From Mucilaginibacter xinganensis (GTDB lineage: Bacteria; Bacteroidota; Bacteroidia; Sphingobacteriales; Sphingobacteriaceae): DNA of 64,000 bases. The notes beneath the pieces were generated by a model that had not been told where the DNA came from, searched no databases, and saw only the letters and a program-made list of their open reading frames with translations. The position numbers and the translations under genes are program-made. The DNA lies in NCBI RefSeq assembly GCF_002257585.1, contig NZ_CP022743.1:4588001-4652000 (forward strand), written 5' to 3'. Below, piece after piece: positions 52,846-61,951 of the stretch (positions are counted from its first letter, which is position 1; each line of letters begins with the position of its first letter).

Positions 52846-53427
52846 CTATATCAGGGCGGATAACGCAACTTCGGCTATGTCCTCCAAAACCGTTTTTGGC
52901 GTTCCTGAACGTGCGGCCACTTTTATAGCGGTAATGTTTCCAAAAATAAACCTGGAAAAAGTGCGCGCATCCGTTTTGGTTGAAAATTGCCCGGCCTGCT
53001 GCCCTTTCTCAATTAGTTTGGTCAAGGCATCTTCAACACCTTTATTGTTTTTATTAACTATTTCACCTATTTCTTCGTCTATTCCCGAAAGTTCAACTGC
53101 TGTATTCACCATAAAACAGCCTTTTAAAAGTTTGTCTTCTGTGCTTTCTTTTATTAAAGTGCTGAATATATGGCTTAATTCTTTTTGGGCATTATCGGCT
53201 TTACCAAGCGCAGCTATCATTGCGTTAGTCTGCCTTGATTGATATTGCTGCAACGACTTTTTAAAAAGCGTTCTTTTATCGGTATAAGTATTATAAATGC
53301 TCGAACGGTTTATCCCAAGGCAATCAACCAAATCCTGTGCAGAGGTGGCGTGATATCCCTTTTTCCAAAATAGCCCCACTGCTTTTTCAAGCAGTTCATC
53401 TTCATCAAATTCCTTTTTCCTTGCCAT
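52846..53427 (-). CDS. TetR-family transcriptional regulator
   Basis: 193 residues. N-terminal helix-turn-helix (about 8-50) with KKGYHATSAQDLVDCLGINRSSIYNTYTDKRTLF, and a TetR_C ligand domain. A perfect 30-bp palindrome lies 24 bp upstream of its start, partly over its -7 box, and related palindromes lie in the promoter of the divergent-side SDR gene, so it probably represses itself and that gene. Confidence 0.93.
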   Translation of the reverse strand: MARKKEFDEDELLEKAVGLFWKKGYHATSAQDLVDCLGINRSSIYNTYTDKRTLFKKSLQQYQSRQTNAMIAALGKADNAQKELSHIFSTLIKESTEDKLLKGCFMVNTAVELSGIDEEIGEIVNKNNKGVEDALTKLIEKGQQAGQFSTKTDARTFSRFIFGNITAIKVAARSGTPKTVLEDIAEVALSALI

Positions 53428-53443
53428 TTAAAAAATATATAAG

Positions 53444-53480
53444 CAAAGCTACCAATCTGAAACAATTGTTTCAGATTGGT
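53444..53480 (-). promoter_or_regulatory. tetR promoter -7 box and 30-bp palindromic operator
   Basis: A 30-bp perfect palindrome (53451-53480) with core TGAAACAATTGTTTCA (53458-53473). The minus-strand -7 element TAGCTTTG (53444-53451) touches it, so a bound repressor would block tetR transcription. Confidence 0.85.
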
Positions 53481-53489
53481 GCGTCTTTA

Positions 53490-54245
53490 TTAATAAATAA
53501 CAGCGTTAACGGTTAGGCCACCATCAACCGTAATTTCTGTTCCGGTTATAAATGAAGCATCGTCAGAAGCCAGGAACCGTACCACGTTGGCTATTTCCTC
53601 CGGGCGCCCAAAACGTTTAAGCAAAATCCTTTCGCCTAATACCGTTCCAAAGCCATTTATCTCAGCTTCAGTTAAGCCTATTTTACCATATAATGGTGTG
53701 GCAACAGGGCCTGGCGAAACTGCATTAACACGGATCTGCCGTGGTGCAAGCTCGCGTGCCAATACCCTGCTTAGTGATATTAACGCCGCTTTACCCGCTG
53801 AATAAACACCGCTATCAGGCATTCCCAAAACTGCATTAACCGAAGTATTAAAGATAATTGATGCGCCATCGTTCAGTATTGGAATAAATTTTTGAACTGT
53901 AAAATAAACACCCTTTACGTTAAGGTCCATCATCCCGTCATAATGTGCTTCAGTAGCTGTTTCAACCGGGCTAAAGTTGGCGACACCGGCATTTAAAAAC
54001 AATATATCAACTTTACCAAACTTGTCTTTCACCTCGGCTACCAGGTTGTCTATTTGCTCCAGCTTTCCCTGGTCAGAAACGATTCCTGTTACCCCGAGTT
54101 CCTGAGCAGCAGTATCAACTACAGTCTTATTACGGCCTGTAATTACCACATGTGCGCCCTTCGCAACAAATTCTTTTGCTGATGCATAACCAATACCGCT
54201 ATTACCACCGGTAACTACGGCAACTTTGTTTGTCAGATCTTTCAT
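53490..54245 (-). CDS. SDR-family oxidoreductase controlled by TetR
   Basis: 251 residues, classical SDR. TGGNSGIG (12-19), NAGV for the NAG motif, catalytic Ser in FNTSVNAVLG and Tyr-x3-Lys in YSAGKAAL, and a C-terminal GTEITVDGG. Typical 3-oxoacyl reductase or glucose-dehydrogenase-like fold; substrate unknown. Upstream on the same strand as tetR, with 62 bp between its stop and the tetR start. The promoter carries tandem TetR-like operators. Confidence 0.92.
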   Translation of the reverse strand: MKDLTNKVAVVTGGNSGIGYASAKEFVAKGAHVVITGRNKTVVDTAAQELGVTGIVSDQGKLEQIDNLVAEVKDKFGKVDILFLNAGVANFSPVETATEAHYDGMMDLNVKGVYFTVQKFIPILNDGASIIFNTSVNAVLGMPDSGVYSAGKAALISLSRVLARELAPRQIRVNAVSPGPVATPLYGKIGLTEAEINGFGTVLGERILLKRFGRPEEIANVVRFLASDDASFITGTEITVDGGLTVNAVIY

Positions 54246-54270
54246 TTTTTTTTCATTTTAATTTTTAATT

Positions 54271-54290
54271 TCTGGAACTATCGTTTCAGA
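54271..54290. promoter_or_regulatory. Second TetR-like operator in the SDR leader
   Basis: TCTGGAACTATCGTTTCAGA, an imperfect copy of the palindrome TCTGAAAC-nATn-GTTTCAGA, placed between the SDR promoter and its ATG. Confidence 0.6.
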
Positions 54291-54326
54291 ATTACTTATG
54301 ATTTTAGTTATTTCCCTTTGACAGAA

Positions 54327-54359
54327 CAAATATAGAAATACTGAAACGATCGTTTCAAA
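54327..54359 (-). promoter_or_regulatory. SDR promoter with TetR-like operator between its elements
   Basis: Minus-strand TTTG (54356-54359), a 21-nt spacer and TATATTTG (54327-54334). The perfect palindrome TGAAACGATCGTTTCA (54342-54357) fills the spacer, the ideal place for repression. Confidence 0.85.
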
Positions 54360-54427
54360 TTAAAATCTATTTTTTACTTCCCTGTGACTAAAGGGTTTAT
54401 CACCATTTAAAATAATAAATTGACAGC

Positions 54428-54742
54428 TTATTCCAGGTGAAAGACTTTTTCCAATTGAACAGCTACTGGTGAATTATCCGGATTTACAACCATTATATCC
54501 GCCATGTATTTCCACCACAGTTTTACAATCGGTTCGCTGCCCAGGTTTTGCGATGAGGTTCCGCCTTTTACTTTCTGTACAGCAAAAAGGGTATCGGTAT
54601 CTTCATCAAAAAAAATACTGTAGTCGCTTATTCCATTTGCTTTTAACAAAGCTGCTATTTCCGGCCATATTTCATTGTGCCGCCTTTCATATTCAATCTT
54701 AAAGCCGGGCTTCAGTTTCATTTTAAAAGCTATTTTCTCCAT
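54428..54742 (-). CDS. rhaM: L-rhamnose mutarotase
   Basis: 104 residues, family length. Interconverts alpha and beta anomers of L-rhamnose. YERRHNEIWPEI (19-30) carries the catalytic His, and KLWWKYMADIM (74-84) is the conserved Trp-rich segment. Last gene of the GH106-isomerase-rhaM unit, 18 bp after the isomerase; cytosolic. Confidence 0.95.
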   Translation of the reverse strand: MEKIAFKMKLKPGFKIEYERRHNEIWPEIAALLKANGISDYSIFFDEDTDTLFAVQKVKGGTSSQNLGSEPIVKLWWKYMADIMVVNPDNSPVAVQLEKVFHLE

Positions 54743-54760
54743 ACCTTTTTACCCGGCTAA

Positions 54761-56200
54761 TTAACAAACCTTTATACATTCAATCCCAAGCAATTTTCCC
54801 AGCTTTTCTATTTTAGATGCAATGTGCCCTTTACCTACAGCGCAATGATGGGCCGGGCCACAAGCGTTCCATTTTTCCACAAAATTTCTGGCTCCGGCAG
54901 AAAAACGGTACCGGCTATTGGTATTCCCAATCTCCAATATCGGGCCCGCAACAGATTCCGCTTCGGCTACCAGCAGCTGCAGTTTCCCGTCAACTGTTTC
55001 CACAACAGATAACAAAGTAACCGGGCCATGTTTAACAGACATTTCTACCGATAGTCCATTACCCACTTTGCCGTGATAAACCTGCAGCGGCTTTACCTTT
55101 ATCTTTCCCTCGGCTATTACCGGGTGGCAGGGGCCATCATGCCCCATCAATACAATAGCATCCGTAAAATCCATTGCATAATATTCAGTGAACGAGCCAC
55201 CTGCCCCAAAACTGTCCATTATCTTCATGGCCTGCGCATTCTTTATTTCATATTCTCCGGCAACAGGAATGCCACTCGCGGTTAACAATGAAGTGCCCAA
55301 AATAACCGAGCTCATCGTGTTTTCATTTTCGGGATTACCCGTGCCCTTATGATAATAAGCCAGCGACCCTAACTGATGCTTAACGACAAGTTTATCTAGC
55401 GCGACCGCAGTTTTAGCCGCCCGCTCTATTTCACTGGCTAAACAATCGGCCTGAACCTCAAAAATCTCATAAAATGTTTTTATTTTCTTAGTTATTTCAT
55501 CCTCAGTCACACCGCTCCTGATCCCCGAGAGCTCATCAACTTCTATCACCTCAACATGCCCGCCAAACGTTGCGCAATGGAGGGTTAAATTTGAGTAGAT
55601 ATCAAGCATCCCTCCATAATAATTACCCATAATTCCGAGCCGGTTATAATACATGGTGTGGGCTACCCTGGCTGCTGCTATCCACCCTTCGACTTCATTC
55701 CAAACCACCGGATCATTTTGCAGCATGCCGGTAATTTGATAGAAGGGGATATTAGAACGTTTAAAAACACTTGCAATTTCAGGTACAGGGCAGGCTGAGC
55801 AAAAGGCAAGCCACTCGCCGGTCATGGCTGTAAGGTCGCCCATTTGGTTAAAAACTTTATAATCAATCGCCGCATCCGGTGCCAGGTTAAGTACAATAAC
55901 CGGCACTTTAGCTTTGCTTACGACTGGCAAAACGGTGGATGATAAAGCATAGGTAGTAACGTATAAAAATATCAGGTCAACCTCTTCACGGCGGAAGCGG
56001 CTACCCGCTTCAAATGCCTTTTCAGGTGTATCAACCAATCCCAGGTTCACAATTTCTGCACCATAGCCTTGCAGCCGCCCGCCCACCATATCAATATATC
56101 CGGTGAGGCGCTGTTCCAGCCCGTCAAATTGTTCCCAGTACGCCTGCAGGCCAATTCCAAAAAGGCCAACTTTAAGCGCGGGTTTATAATTCTCTTTCAT
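54761..56200 (-). CDS. L-arabinose/L-fucose isomerase family protein
   Basis: 479 residues of the AraA-like isomerase group (COG2160 style): N-terminal YWEQFDGLEQRL, then GEWLAFCSACPVPEI, a central NYYGGMLDIYSNLTLHC, and Glu/His-rich metal-site segments (AGEYEIKNAQAMKIMD, DGPCHPVIAEGK). Interconverts an aldose and a ketose with a divalent metal. With GH106 and rhaM around it, it may act on L-rhamnose or a sugar released alongside it; the real substrate is not settled by sequence alone. Confidence 0.85.
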   Translation of the reverse strand: MKENYKPALKVGLFGIGLQAYWEQFDGLEQRLTGYIDMVGGRLQGYGAEIVNLGLVDTPEKAFEAGSRFRREEVDLIFLYVTTYALSSTVLPVVSKAKVPVIVLNLAPDAAIDYKVFNQMGDLTAMTGEWLAFCSACPVPEIASVFKRSNIPFYQITGMLQNDPVVWNEVEGWIAAARVAHTMYYNRLGIMGNYYGGMLDIYSNLTLHCATFGGHVEVIEVDELSGIRSGVTEDEITKKIKTFYEIFEVQADCLASEIERAAKTAVALDKLVVKHQLGSLAYYHKGTGNPENENTMSSVILGTSLLTASGIPVAGEYEIKNAQAMKIMDSFGAGGSFTEYYAMDFTDAIVLMGHDGPCHPVIAEGKIKVKPLQVYHGKVGNGLSVEMSVKHGPVTLLSVVETVDGKLQLLVAEAESVAGPILEIGNTNSRYRFSAGARNFVEKWNACGPAHHCAVGKGHIASKIEKLGKLLGIECIKVC

Positions 56201-56211
56201 TATTCTATAAA

Positions 56212-59200
56212 TTACTGCTCGCTATATTGAATGGTAACAGGACCAAGCAGCCCTGATTTTAACAGCTGCGACTTTTCATCGTAAAAGTTATAGGTGGCAA
56301 AGGTCAGTCGTTTACTATTACGTGATAAGCCTTTAGCAAGCCAATCCGGCCATTTTTCATCTTTTATGCCATCATCCGGCCATTTTGAATCGCCTATCAA
56401 TCTGTTGGGCCATAGATTTATTACCTCTATTTCTAAAACATTATTCTTTTTCAGTGCAGTTATAGTAATGTCCACACGCCATGGCGCGGTCCATAATACG
56501 CCAAGGTCTTTTCCATTTAGTTTTACCCGGGCCAGGTTATATACTTCGCCCAGGTTTAGATAAATTCTCCTGTTTTTCCTGGCGCTAATATTTGCAGGCA
56601 GCTTAAATATTTTTTTGTAAACAGCCGTACCTGAGTAATATTTTATGCCGTCTTCGGCTCTTGCCGTCCAGTCCTGTAGTTTATCGAAAGTGATTGATTT
56701 GGGTCCACCCCATTTAGGGTTGAATGAGACATCCCAGGAACCGTTTAAGGGAATAGACTTTTTAGTCACCTCAAAGTTTTTTGTTTCTGTTGATTTGGGA
56801 ACAGGCCCTTTTGCAAAAACCAAGAAGAAGCTTTGGTAAGTATCAAATTTCATCCTTACACTCGTTCGCCCGCCTTTTACCTTAAATTCTGGCAATTGCT
56901 TTATTTCGCCAGTTAAAGGGTTCCAAAGTTGCGGCGGCCCAATAGTGGTTCTGAAGATTAAATCAGCTTTAATTTCACGGGCAGACCGGTTGGCAACAAA
57001 ATACATATCCCAACTGGCCGAAGTCCGGTGCGTATAACGGATAGTTCCGTCAGTTTCAAAATCCGGTTTAACGTTCATCGACATTAATAATTCGGCAGTT
57101 AAACTATACTCAGGATAAAGGTTATCAATTTTTTCATCAAAAGCTCCGCCCCAAATTACCTTACCCTTTCCGTAACTATGTACACTTTCCTTTCCGGCAT
57201 CATCAATTGTTCCCCAAATTGCTGTGGCTAATTCTTTTACAGTTTCGTCACACACAGGATAACCGGATAAGCCCGGTGATTTCACAGGCGGCCCTCCTAC
57301 TACCATAGCTCCATCTTTTACCAGTTGCGCAATTTTTGTTAACAAACCGGGTGTCATGGTTTTTACGGCCGGCAGCACCATTATGCGGTAGCTGGCACCG
57401 CCCGGAAAAACAATACTGCCATTTTTTACAGCTGCTTTATATAACTGCCCCGGCGCACAGCCATCAAAATTATACCCTTTTCTGTCCGGAATAACAGCGT
57501 CGCCTTCAATGGCTGAAAATGGCGGACGAAACACATGCGGAGACCCCTCGGGTGTAAGGTATAAAACATCAGCTACCGTATTTCCCTGCTGCAAAAGATA
57601 TGAACATCGGGAAATATACTGATGATAAGAACCTACCATCGGCCACCATGTTTGGTTCCTGTCCCAATGAACACCATAAGGCCCCATCGTCATCCCGGGC
57701 CGTAAAGAATCTGCCAGTACCTGGTTCTGAAAAGTGTGATAAGTAAAGCGATTGATCCCCATCGCAAAAGCCCAGTCGCCCTGGTTTTTCATGGCACCGG
57801 GATATTGTTTCCAGCCTTCATTATCCTGAGCGGTAAAGGCCTCAGCAGGGATTAGCGATTTGCCATTCACATGCCCTATCGAAGTTGCTTCAAAACAGCT
57901 GAACGATGAATTAAAACCATACCCTTTACTCCAAAATTCGGCCATAGGTACATCCGCTATATTACCAAGCTCAAGGTCGGCTGTCGGGTTCATATCATAG
58001 GGCTCAATAGAAAGCCCCATACCGTTTTTATGCCCGTATCTTTTTACAGCGGCAGCATGATATTCAAGTACCAGTTCCTGCGAAGTTTGGCGCAGGTCCC
58101 ATAAAAAGCGTTCACTTATTTCCAGGCTTTCAACTATACTGCCGCTGTAAACCGGGTAAAAAGGCAGCGGATCATATCCTCGGCGTTTTATAAACTCCTG
58201 CCTAAAATGTGCCGTCCAGTTTTGTGCACCCATCTCCCAGCTATCCATATGCAGCCGTTTTAAGCCACCTGCTTGTTTACTGTTAGGCTTACCGGTTTTT
58301 TTCAGCAGGGTACCGACGTAATTATCAAGATGGGCGTTTAGTGCTACGGTATCAAATTTATCTGCCTCAAAACCCAAACCCGGCACCGGGGCGGGACGGG
58401 TTATTGCACCGTTATTTCGGCTTCCGAATCGTACGATGGTCCAGTTGCCGGCAGGAACGGTCCAGCTCAATGTTCCGTCACCCTGCAGTTTGTCTGTAAG
58501 GTCAATTATTTTATTTTTTGGGATAATAGCACCCGGAGGTAATTGCTCATAAAATGGCAAAGATGGTAAAAACTGCTTAACACCTTTTACCGATGAATAG
58601 GGTGCCCGGTAATAAAGCGCCTTCTCCGTAATATCGTTAACCTTTTTATCAATAGCTGGGGTTGGATATGCCAGTACGGCCACATCTTCATAAAAATCGG
58701 TCCATTGTTTTTTTAACTCCGGCGTAAATGCGCCTTCCCCAAAATAAGGCTTCATAGGGTCAGGCACGGGCAGGACTATTTTTTGTTTGTCTCCTCCCTT
58801 TACGATTACCGCTTTTGATACCAGGTGTTGCATGGATTGCTTTACAGGTACCCATGGCCCTCCGCTACCCGTCCAGCCGGGCCCAATCCCTAAGGTTATT
58901 TCAATACCAAGCCGCTCTGATTCTCTCACAGCATGTTTAAACAAGTTCTGCCACTCCGCACTTAAAAAATCGACTTTCCCCCTCGGAATGCCAACATTCA
59001 CTTCCAAAAAGATCAGGTTGCCAATTCCTGCTTTTTTCATCGCTTCCAGATCTTTGGTAATGGATTGCGCGGTCATGTTACCATCCATAAAATACCAGTA
59101 AACACCCGGCTTTGCACTAGCAGGAGAGTTAAGAAACCCACTTTTCAAATTTCCCGGCTGTGCTCCCGCCAAACAGGGGCACAACAGGCAAATGAGCATA

Positions 59201-59244
59201 AAAAGGGCTAGAAATATGCGGGTGTGTATTTTATAATTGTTCAT
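56212..59244 (-). CDS. GH106-type alpha-L-rhamnosidase
   Basis: 1010 residues with a signal peptide (to about 28, AGAQ). The family opening GVYWYFMDGNMTAQSITKDLEAMKKAGIGNLIFLEVN (about 48-83) and LGIGPGWTGSGGPWV are diagnostic for GH106, which inverts and releases terminal L-rhamnose, with Ca2+ in known structures. A C-terminal beta-sandwich ends near LLGPVTIQYSEQ. Secreted to the periplasm or surface. First gene of a three-gene operon; gaps 11 and 18 bp. Confidence 0.92.
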   Translation of the reverse strand: MNNYKIHTRIFLALFMLICLLCPCLAGAQPGNLKSGFLNSPASAKPGVYWYFMDGNMTAQSITKDLEAMKKAGIGNLIFLEVNVGIPRGKVDFLSAEWQNLFKHAVRESERLGIEITLGIGPGWTGSGGPWVPVKQSMQHLVSKAVIVKGGDKQKIVLPVPDPMKPYFGEGAFTPELKKQWTDFYEDVAVLAYPTPAIDKKVNDITEKALYYRAPYSSVKGVKQFLPSLPFYEQLPPGAIIPKNKIIDLTDKLQGDGTLSWTVPAGNWTIVRFGSRNNGAITRPAPVPGLGFEADKFDTVALNAHLDNYVGTLLKKTGKPNSKQAGGLKRLHMDSWEMGAQNWTAHFRQEFIKRRGYDPLPFYPVYSGSIVESLEISERFLWDLRQTSQELVLEYHAAAVKRYGHKNGMGLSIEPYDMNPTADLELGNIADVPMAEFWSKGYGFNSSFSCFEATSIGHVNGKSLIPAEAFTAQDNEGWKQYPGAMKNQGDWAFAMGINRFTYHTFQNQVLADSLRPGMTMGPYGVHWDRNQTWWPMVGSYHQYISRCSYLLQQGNTVADVLYLTPEGSPHVFRPPFSAIEGDAVIPDRKGYNFDGCAPGQLYKAAVKNGSIVFPGGASYRIMVLPAVKTMTPGLLTKIAQLVKDGAMVVGGPPVKSPGLSGYPVCDETVKELATAIWGTIDDAGKESVHSYGKGKVIWGGAFDEKIDNLYPEYSLTAELLMSMNVKPDFETDGTIRYTHRTSASWDMYFVANRSAREIKADLIFRTTIGPPQLWNPLTGEIKQLPEFKVKGGRTSVRMKFDTYQSFFLVFAKGPVPKSTETKNFEVTKKSIPLNGSWDVSFNPKWGGPKSITFDKLQDWTARAEDGIKYYSGTAVYKKIFKLPANISARKNRRIYLNLGEVYNLARVKLNGKDLGVLWTAPWRVDITITALKKNNVLEIEVINLWPNRLIGDSKWPDDGIKDEKWPDWLAKGLSRNSKRLTFATYNFYDEKSQLLKSGLLGPVTIQYSEQ

Positions 59245-59263
59245 TTAAAAAAAGCGGAATGTA

Positions 59264-59271
59264 CAAATCTA
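59264..59271 (-). promoter_or_regulatory. -7 element of the rhamnoside operon
   Basis: TAGATTTG on the minus strand, 20 bp before the GH106 ATG; an upstream TTG lies at only 14 nt, so the -33 match is weak. Confidence 0.5.
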
Positions 59272-59397
59272 TTTCAATACAGTTTCAATTATATGGCTAA
59301 ATTGATATTTGATATATAGTATTTGACATAATGCATTTTTAAAAACATTCATTAACTAAATTAGCCTTATATATCCATCTGCATATACATCAATTTT

Positions 59398-60945
59398 ATG
59401 AATCTAGACAAAATATGGCTTTGCGCCAAAATGTTATTTTCGGCATTACTCTGCATCCTGCTCTCATCTAAAGTTACTGTTTCTCAATCACATAAAGCAA
59501 AGCACAACCCAAACTATACTACTATTACAAATTTTAATAAAAAAGGGGAGCAGCTAATCCGCTTTAGTAGGGTTGGCGATGCCATTGATGCTCACGACGG
59601 CGAAATTGCCCTATTTAATGGCGTTTATTATTTATACGGCACCAGTTATGATTGCGGATTTTCCTGGGGAAACAAACAAGCCCCTTTCTGTGGGTTTAAA
59701 GTTTATTCGTCAACTGACCTCGTTAACTGGGCAGATCGCGGATTATTGTTTGATGCTACAACGCCGGTATGGCAATCGCGCTGTAATGGCAGCACCTATG
59801 GATGTTTTCGCCCGCACGTTATTTTCAATAAAATAACCAACTTATATGTACTATGGATAAACGTGTATGATAACGTTTCGGGTTACCGCGTGTTTACGGG
59901 TAAAAGTCCGGCGGGCCCGTTTACAGAAGTTGCTGAACCCAGGTTAGCAGTAAACAGTGATGCGCCTGCTGCCGGTTTAAATAACGGTGATCATGATACC
60001 TTTGTTGACGATGATGGCACAGGCTACTTAGCCTATACCGACTGGCGGACAAAAGGAAGTATTGTAATTGAAAAACTGGATGATACTTACACAACGGGAA
60101 CAGGAGTATGTATAAAAACGGTTACCACCGGGAGCACTGAAGCACCTGCACTATTTAAACGAAACGGTATTTATTACGTCGTTTATTCCGATCCTAATTG
60201 CGGTTACTGTTCGGGAACAGGAGCGTCCTACCGCACTGCATCATCACCGCTGGGACCATGGTCTGAAGGAAAAAAAATAAGTGATAATTCCTGTGGCGGC
60301 CAGCCCTCTTTTGTTTCGACTATTAAATTAGCCGGTGGGTCAATCTTCTTATTTGGAAGTGATTTATGGAACAACGCCGCGAAAAACGAAGCACTCGCCA
60401 ATTATTACTGGGCTCCGCTAAGTTTTAATGCCGACGGTTCAATCAAGCCGATGGAATGTTTGCAGGCAGTAAAGGTACGCGCGCTTAATGCAGTTGAAAC
60501 TTTAACTTTACAGCCAGGTTATAAAACATACCGCGATATTGATAAAACCACCCAAAGATTCCAATCATTCAAAGCTTCGAAAACTGGACTTTTAACCACC
60601 CTCAGCTTAACGGCATTTAAATTAAACACCCCCGATTCGGGGCTAACTATTCAGGTTTTTAAGGCTGATGGAACTTCCCGTCCAAAAGGATCGCCGTTGA
60701 AATCGTTGACAATAACTTCCGCATCTGTCAGCTGGTCGGCTAAGAACATCCTTATGCATCCTGACCTAAAGCTGGTTAAAGGTACCATTTACTGCATAGT
60801 TGTGAAATCAACCGCAAACGAGGGTAATTACGGTTTAGTTTACCGCTACTCAGTTAACTCCAAATCAGGTTACAGCACAAATGCAGGACAAACATTTAGT
60901 TCAGTAAACAACCAATCACTAAAATACCAGGTCTTGATCAGGTAG
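59398..60945 (+). CDS. GH43-family glycoside hydrolase
   Basis: 515 residues, signal peptide (to about 30). Five-bladed beta-propeller (about 55-360): IDAHDGEIALFNGVYYLYGT holds a likely catalytic Asp, DHDTFVDDDGTGYLAYTDW a second carboxylate, STEAPALFKRNGIYYVVYS the general acid Glu. A beta-sandwich of about 130 residues follows. The style resembles GH43 subfamily 24 (beta-1,3-galactanase) relatives. Divergent to the rhamnose operon, so both probably degrade one plant polymer such as rhamnogalacturonan or arabinogalactan. No SusC/D pair is seen. Confidence 0.85.
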   Translation: MNLDKIWLCAKMLFSALLCILLSSKVTVSQSHKAKHNPNYTTITNFNKKGEQLIRFSRVGDAIDAHDGEIALFNGVYYLYGTSYDCGFSWGNKQAPFCGFKVYSSTDLVNWADRGLLFDATTPVWQSRCNGSTYGCFRPHVIFNKITNLYVLWINVYDNVSGYRVFTGKSPAGPFTEVAEPRLAVNSDAPAAGLNNGDHDTFVDDDGTGYLAYTDWRTKGSIVIEKLDDTYTTGTGVCIKTVTTGSTEAPALFKRNGIYYVVYSDPNCGYCSGTGASYRTASSPLGPWSEGKKISDNSCGGQPSFVSTIKLAGGSIFLFGSDLWNNAAKNEALANYYWAPLSFNADGSIKPMECLQAVKVRALNAVETLTLQPGYKTYRDIDKTTQRFQSFKASKTGLLTTLSLTAFKLNTPDSGLTIQVFKADGTSRPKGSPLKSLTITSASVSWSAKNILMHPDLKLVKGTIYCIVVKSTANEGNYGLVYRYSVNSKSGYSTNAGQTFSSVNNQSLKYQVLIR

Positions 60946-60958
60946 TGATAATTTAAAA

Positions 60959-60990
60959 AAAGTGTTCCGCAATTGTTTGCGGAACGCTTT
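60959..60990. terminator. Bidirectional terminator between GH43 and NmrA-type gene
   Basis: Stem of about 14 bp (one G-U pair) around GTTCCGCAA (60964-60972) and TTGCGGAAC (60977-60985), with A and T tracts on either side. It ends both converging genes. Confidence 0.88.
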
Positions 60991-60992
60991 TC

Positions 60993-61874
60993 TTATTTAT
61001 TGTAGTTCTCTGCAAATTCGTTTGCAAAATCCTCAAATTTTCGCTTACTTAAAACAGGTTGGTGTTTGTCATAATCTTCCCAAAGTATTGCGCTTCGTAC
61101 GGCAGTTCCCATTTCTGTTAAGTTTTTTGACACGTCTTCTGATAAGCCCGCTTGCTGCATGCCTGCTACAGACTGCTCATCAGTAAACTGAATCCAAGGC
61201 AGCTCCGGTTTCCCTATAGCAGTACCTAATATAGCAGTTACTTCGCCGGCGGTTTTTTCATCACTGGCAATATAACGAATAGTAGTTCCGCTAAAAGGCG
61301 CGGTAATTTCTTCAAACGCCACATCGGCAATATCTTTTGGGTGGACTAAAACAATACGTGCATCAGCGGGGTAGTTTCCACCTAATATGCCCATGTGCTT
61401 TATCATGCCAATATTGTTGTTGAAATTGTAATAAAATGAAGCGGGGCGCAGATGTTTAATATTTACGCCGTCCAGTTTATTTAATATTTCTTCCGCATCG
61501 TGCATCCCGGCAATGGGCCCTGTGCCCGAAGATAAGTGTGCGCCAATACTGCTCAGGTTTACCACGTTTTTAATACCCGCCGCTTTTAACGCGACTGCAT
61601 AGTTCTGACCTATTTTCCTGATGAAGGCTTTGTAGTCGCTGGAAGTTGCCTGCTGCGGTACCATGCTGTAAACAACATCGGCCCCGGTAAAGGTTTTGGT
61701 AAGAAACTCAATATCCTCTACAGACCCAATTGCTGCCGAAGCACCAAATTTTTCAATGTCTGCTTTTTTATTTGCACTGCTGCTCACAACAGTTACGTCG
61801 TGACCCGCTTTAACCAGTTGTTCGGTCAAAGGGCCGCTGATATTTCCTAATGATCCTGTGATTATAATTTTCAT
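60993..61874 (-). CDS. NmrA/QorB-like NAD(P)-binding protein
   Basis: 293 residues from the ATG at 61874; the 13 extra residues of the longer frame lie upstream of the promoter start. GSLGNISGPLTEQL (7-20) is the GxxGxxG dinucleotide motif of atypical SDRs of the NmrA/TMR type. Such proteins often reduce quinones or sense NADP. Divergent to an HxlR regulator whose promoter overlaps its own, so it is almost surely that regulator's target. Confidence 0.88.
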   Translation of the reverse strand: MKIIITGSLGNISGPLTEQLVKAGHDVTVVSSSANKKADIEKFGASAAIGSVEDIEFLTKTFTGADVVYSMVPQQATSSDYKAFIRKIGQNYAVALKAAGIKNVVNLSSIGAHLSSGTGPIAGMHDAEEILNKLDGVNIKHLRPASFYYNFNNNIGMIKHMGILGGNYPADARIVLVHPKDIADVAFEEITAPFSGTTIRYIASDEKTAGEVTAILGTAIGKPELPWIQFTDEQSVAGMQQAGLSEDVSKNLTEMGTAVRSAILWEDYDKHQPVLSKRKFEDFANEFAENYNK

Positions 61875-61896
61875 TTTATGTTTTATTTGTTGGGAA

Positions 61897-61910
61897 CAAA
61901 GGTATATTTG
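61897..61910. promoter_or_regulatory. Overlapping divergent promoters of the NmrA and HxlR genes
   Basis: Minus-strand TACCTTTG (61897-61904), with TTG 20 nt upstream, reads to the NmrA gene. Plus-strand TATATTTG (61903-61910) reads to hxlR. The two share bases 61903-61904. Direct repeats ACTTAC at 61912 and 61930 lie beside them and may be the HxlR site. Confidence 0.8.
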
Positions 61911-61951
61911 CACTTACTTTTTTACAAGTACTTACCCCAAAGTATGTATCT

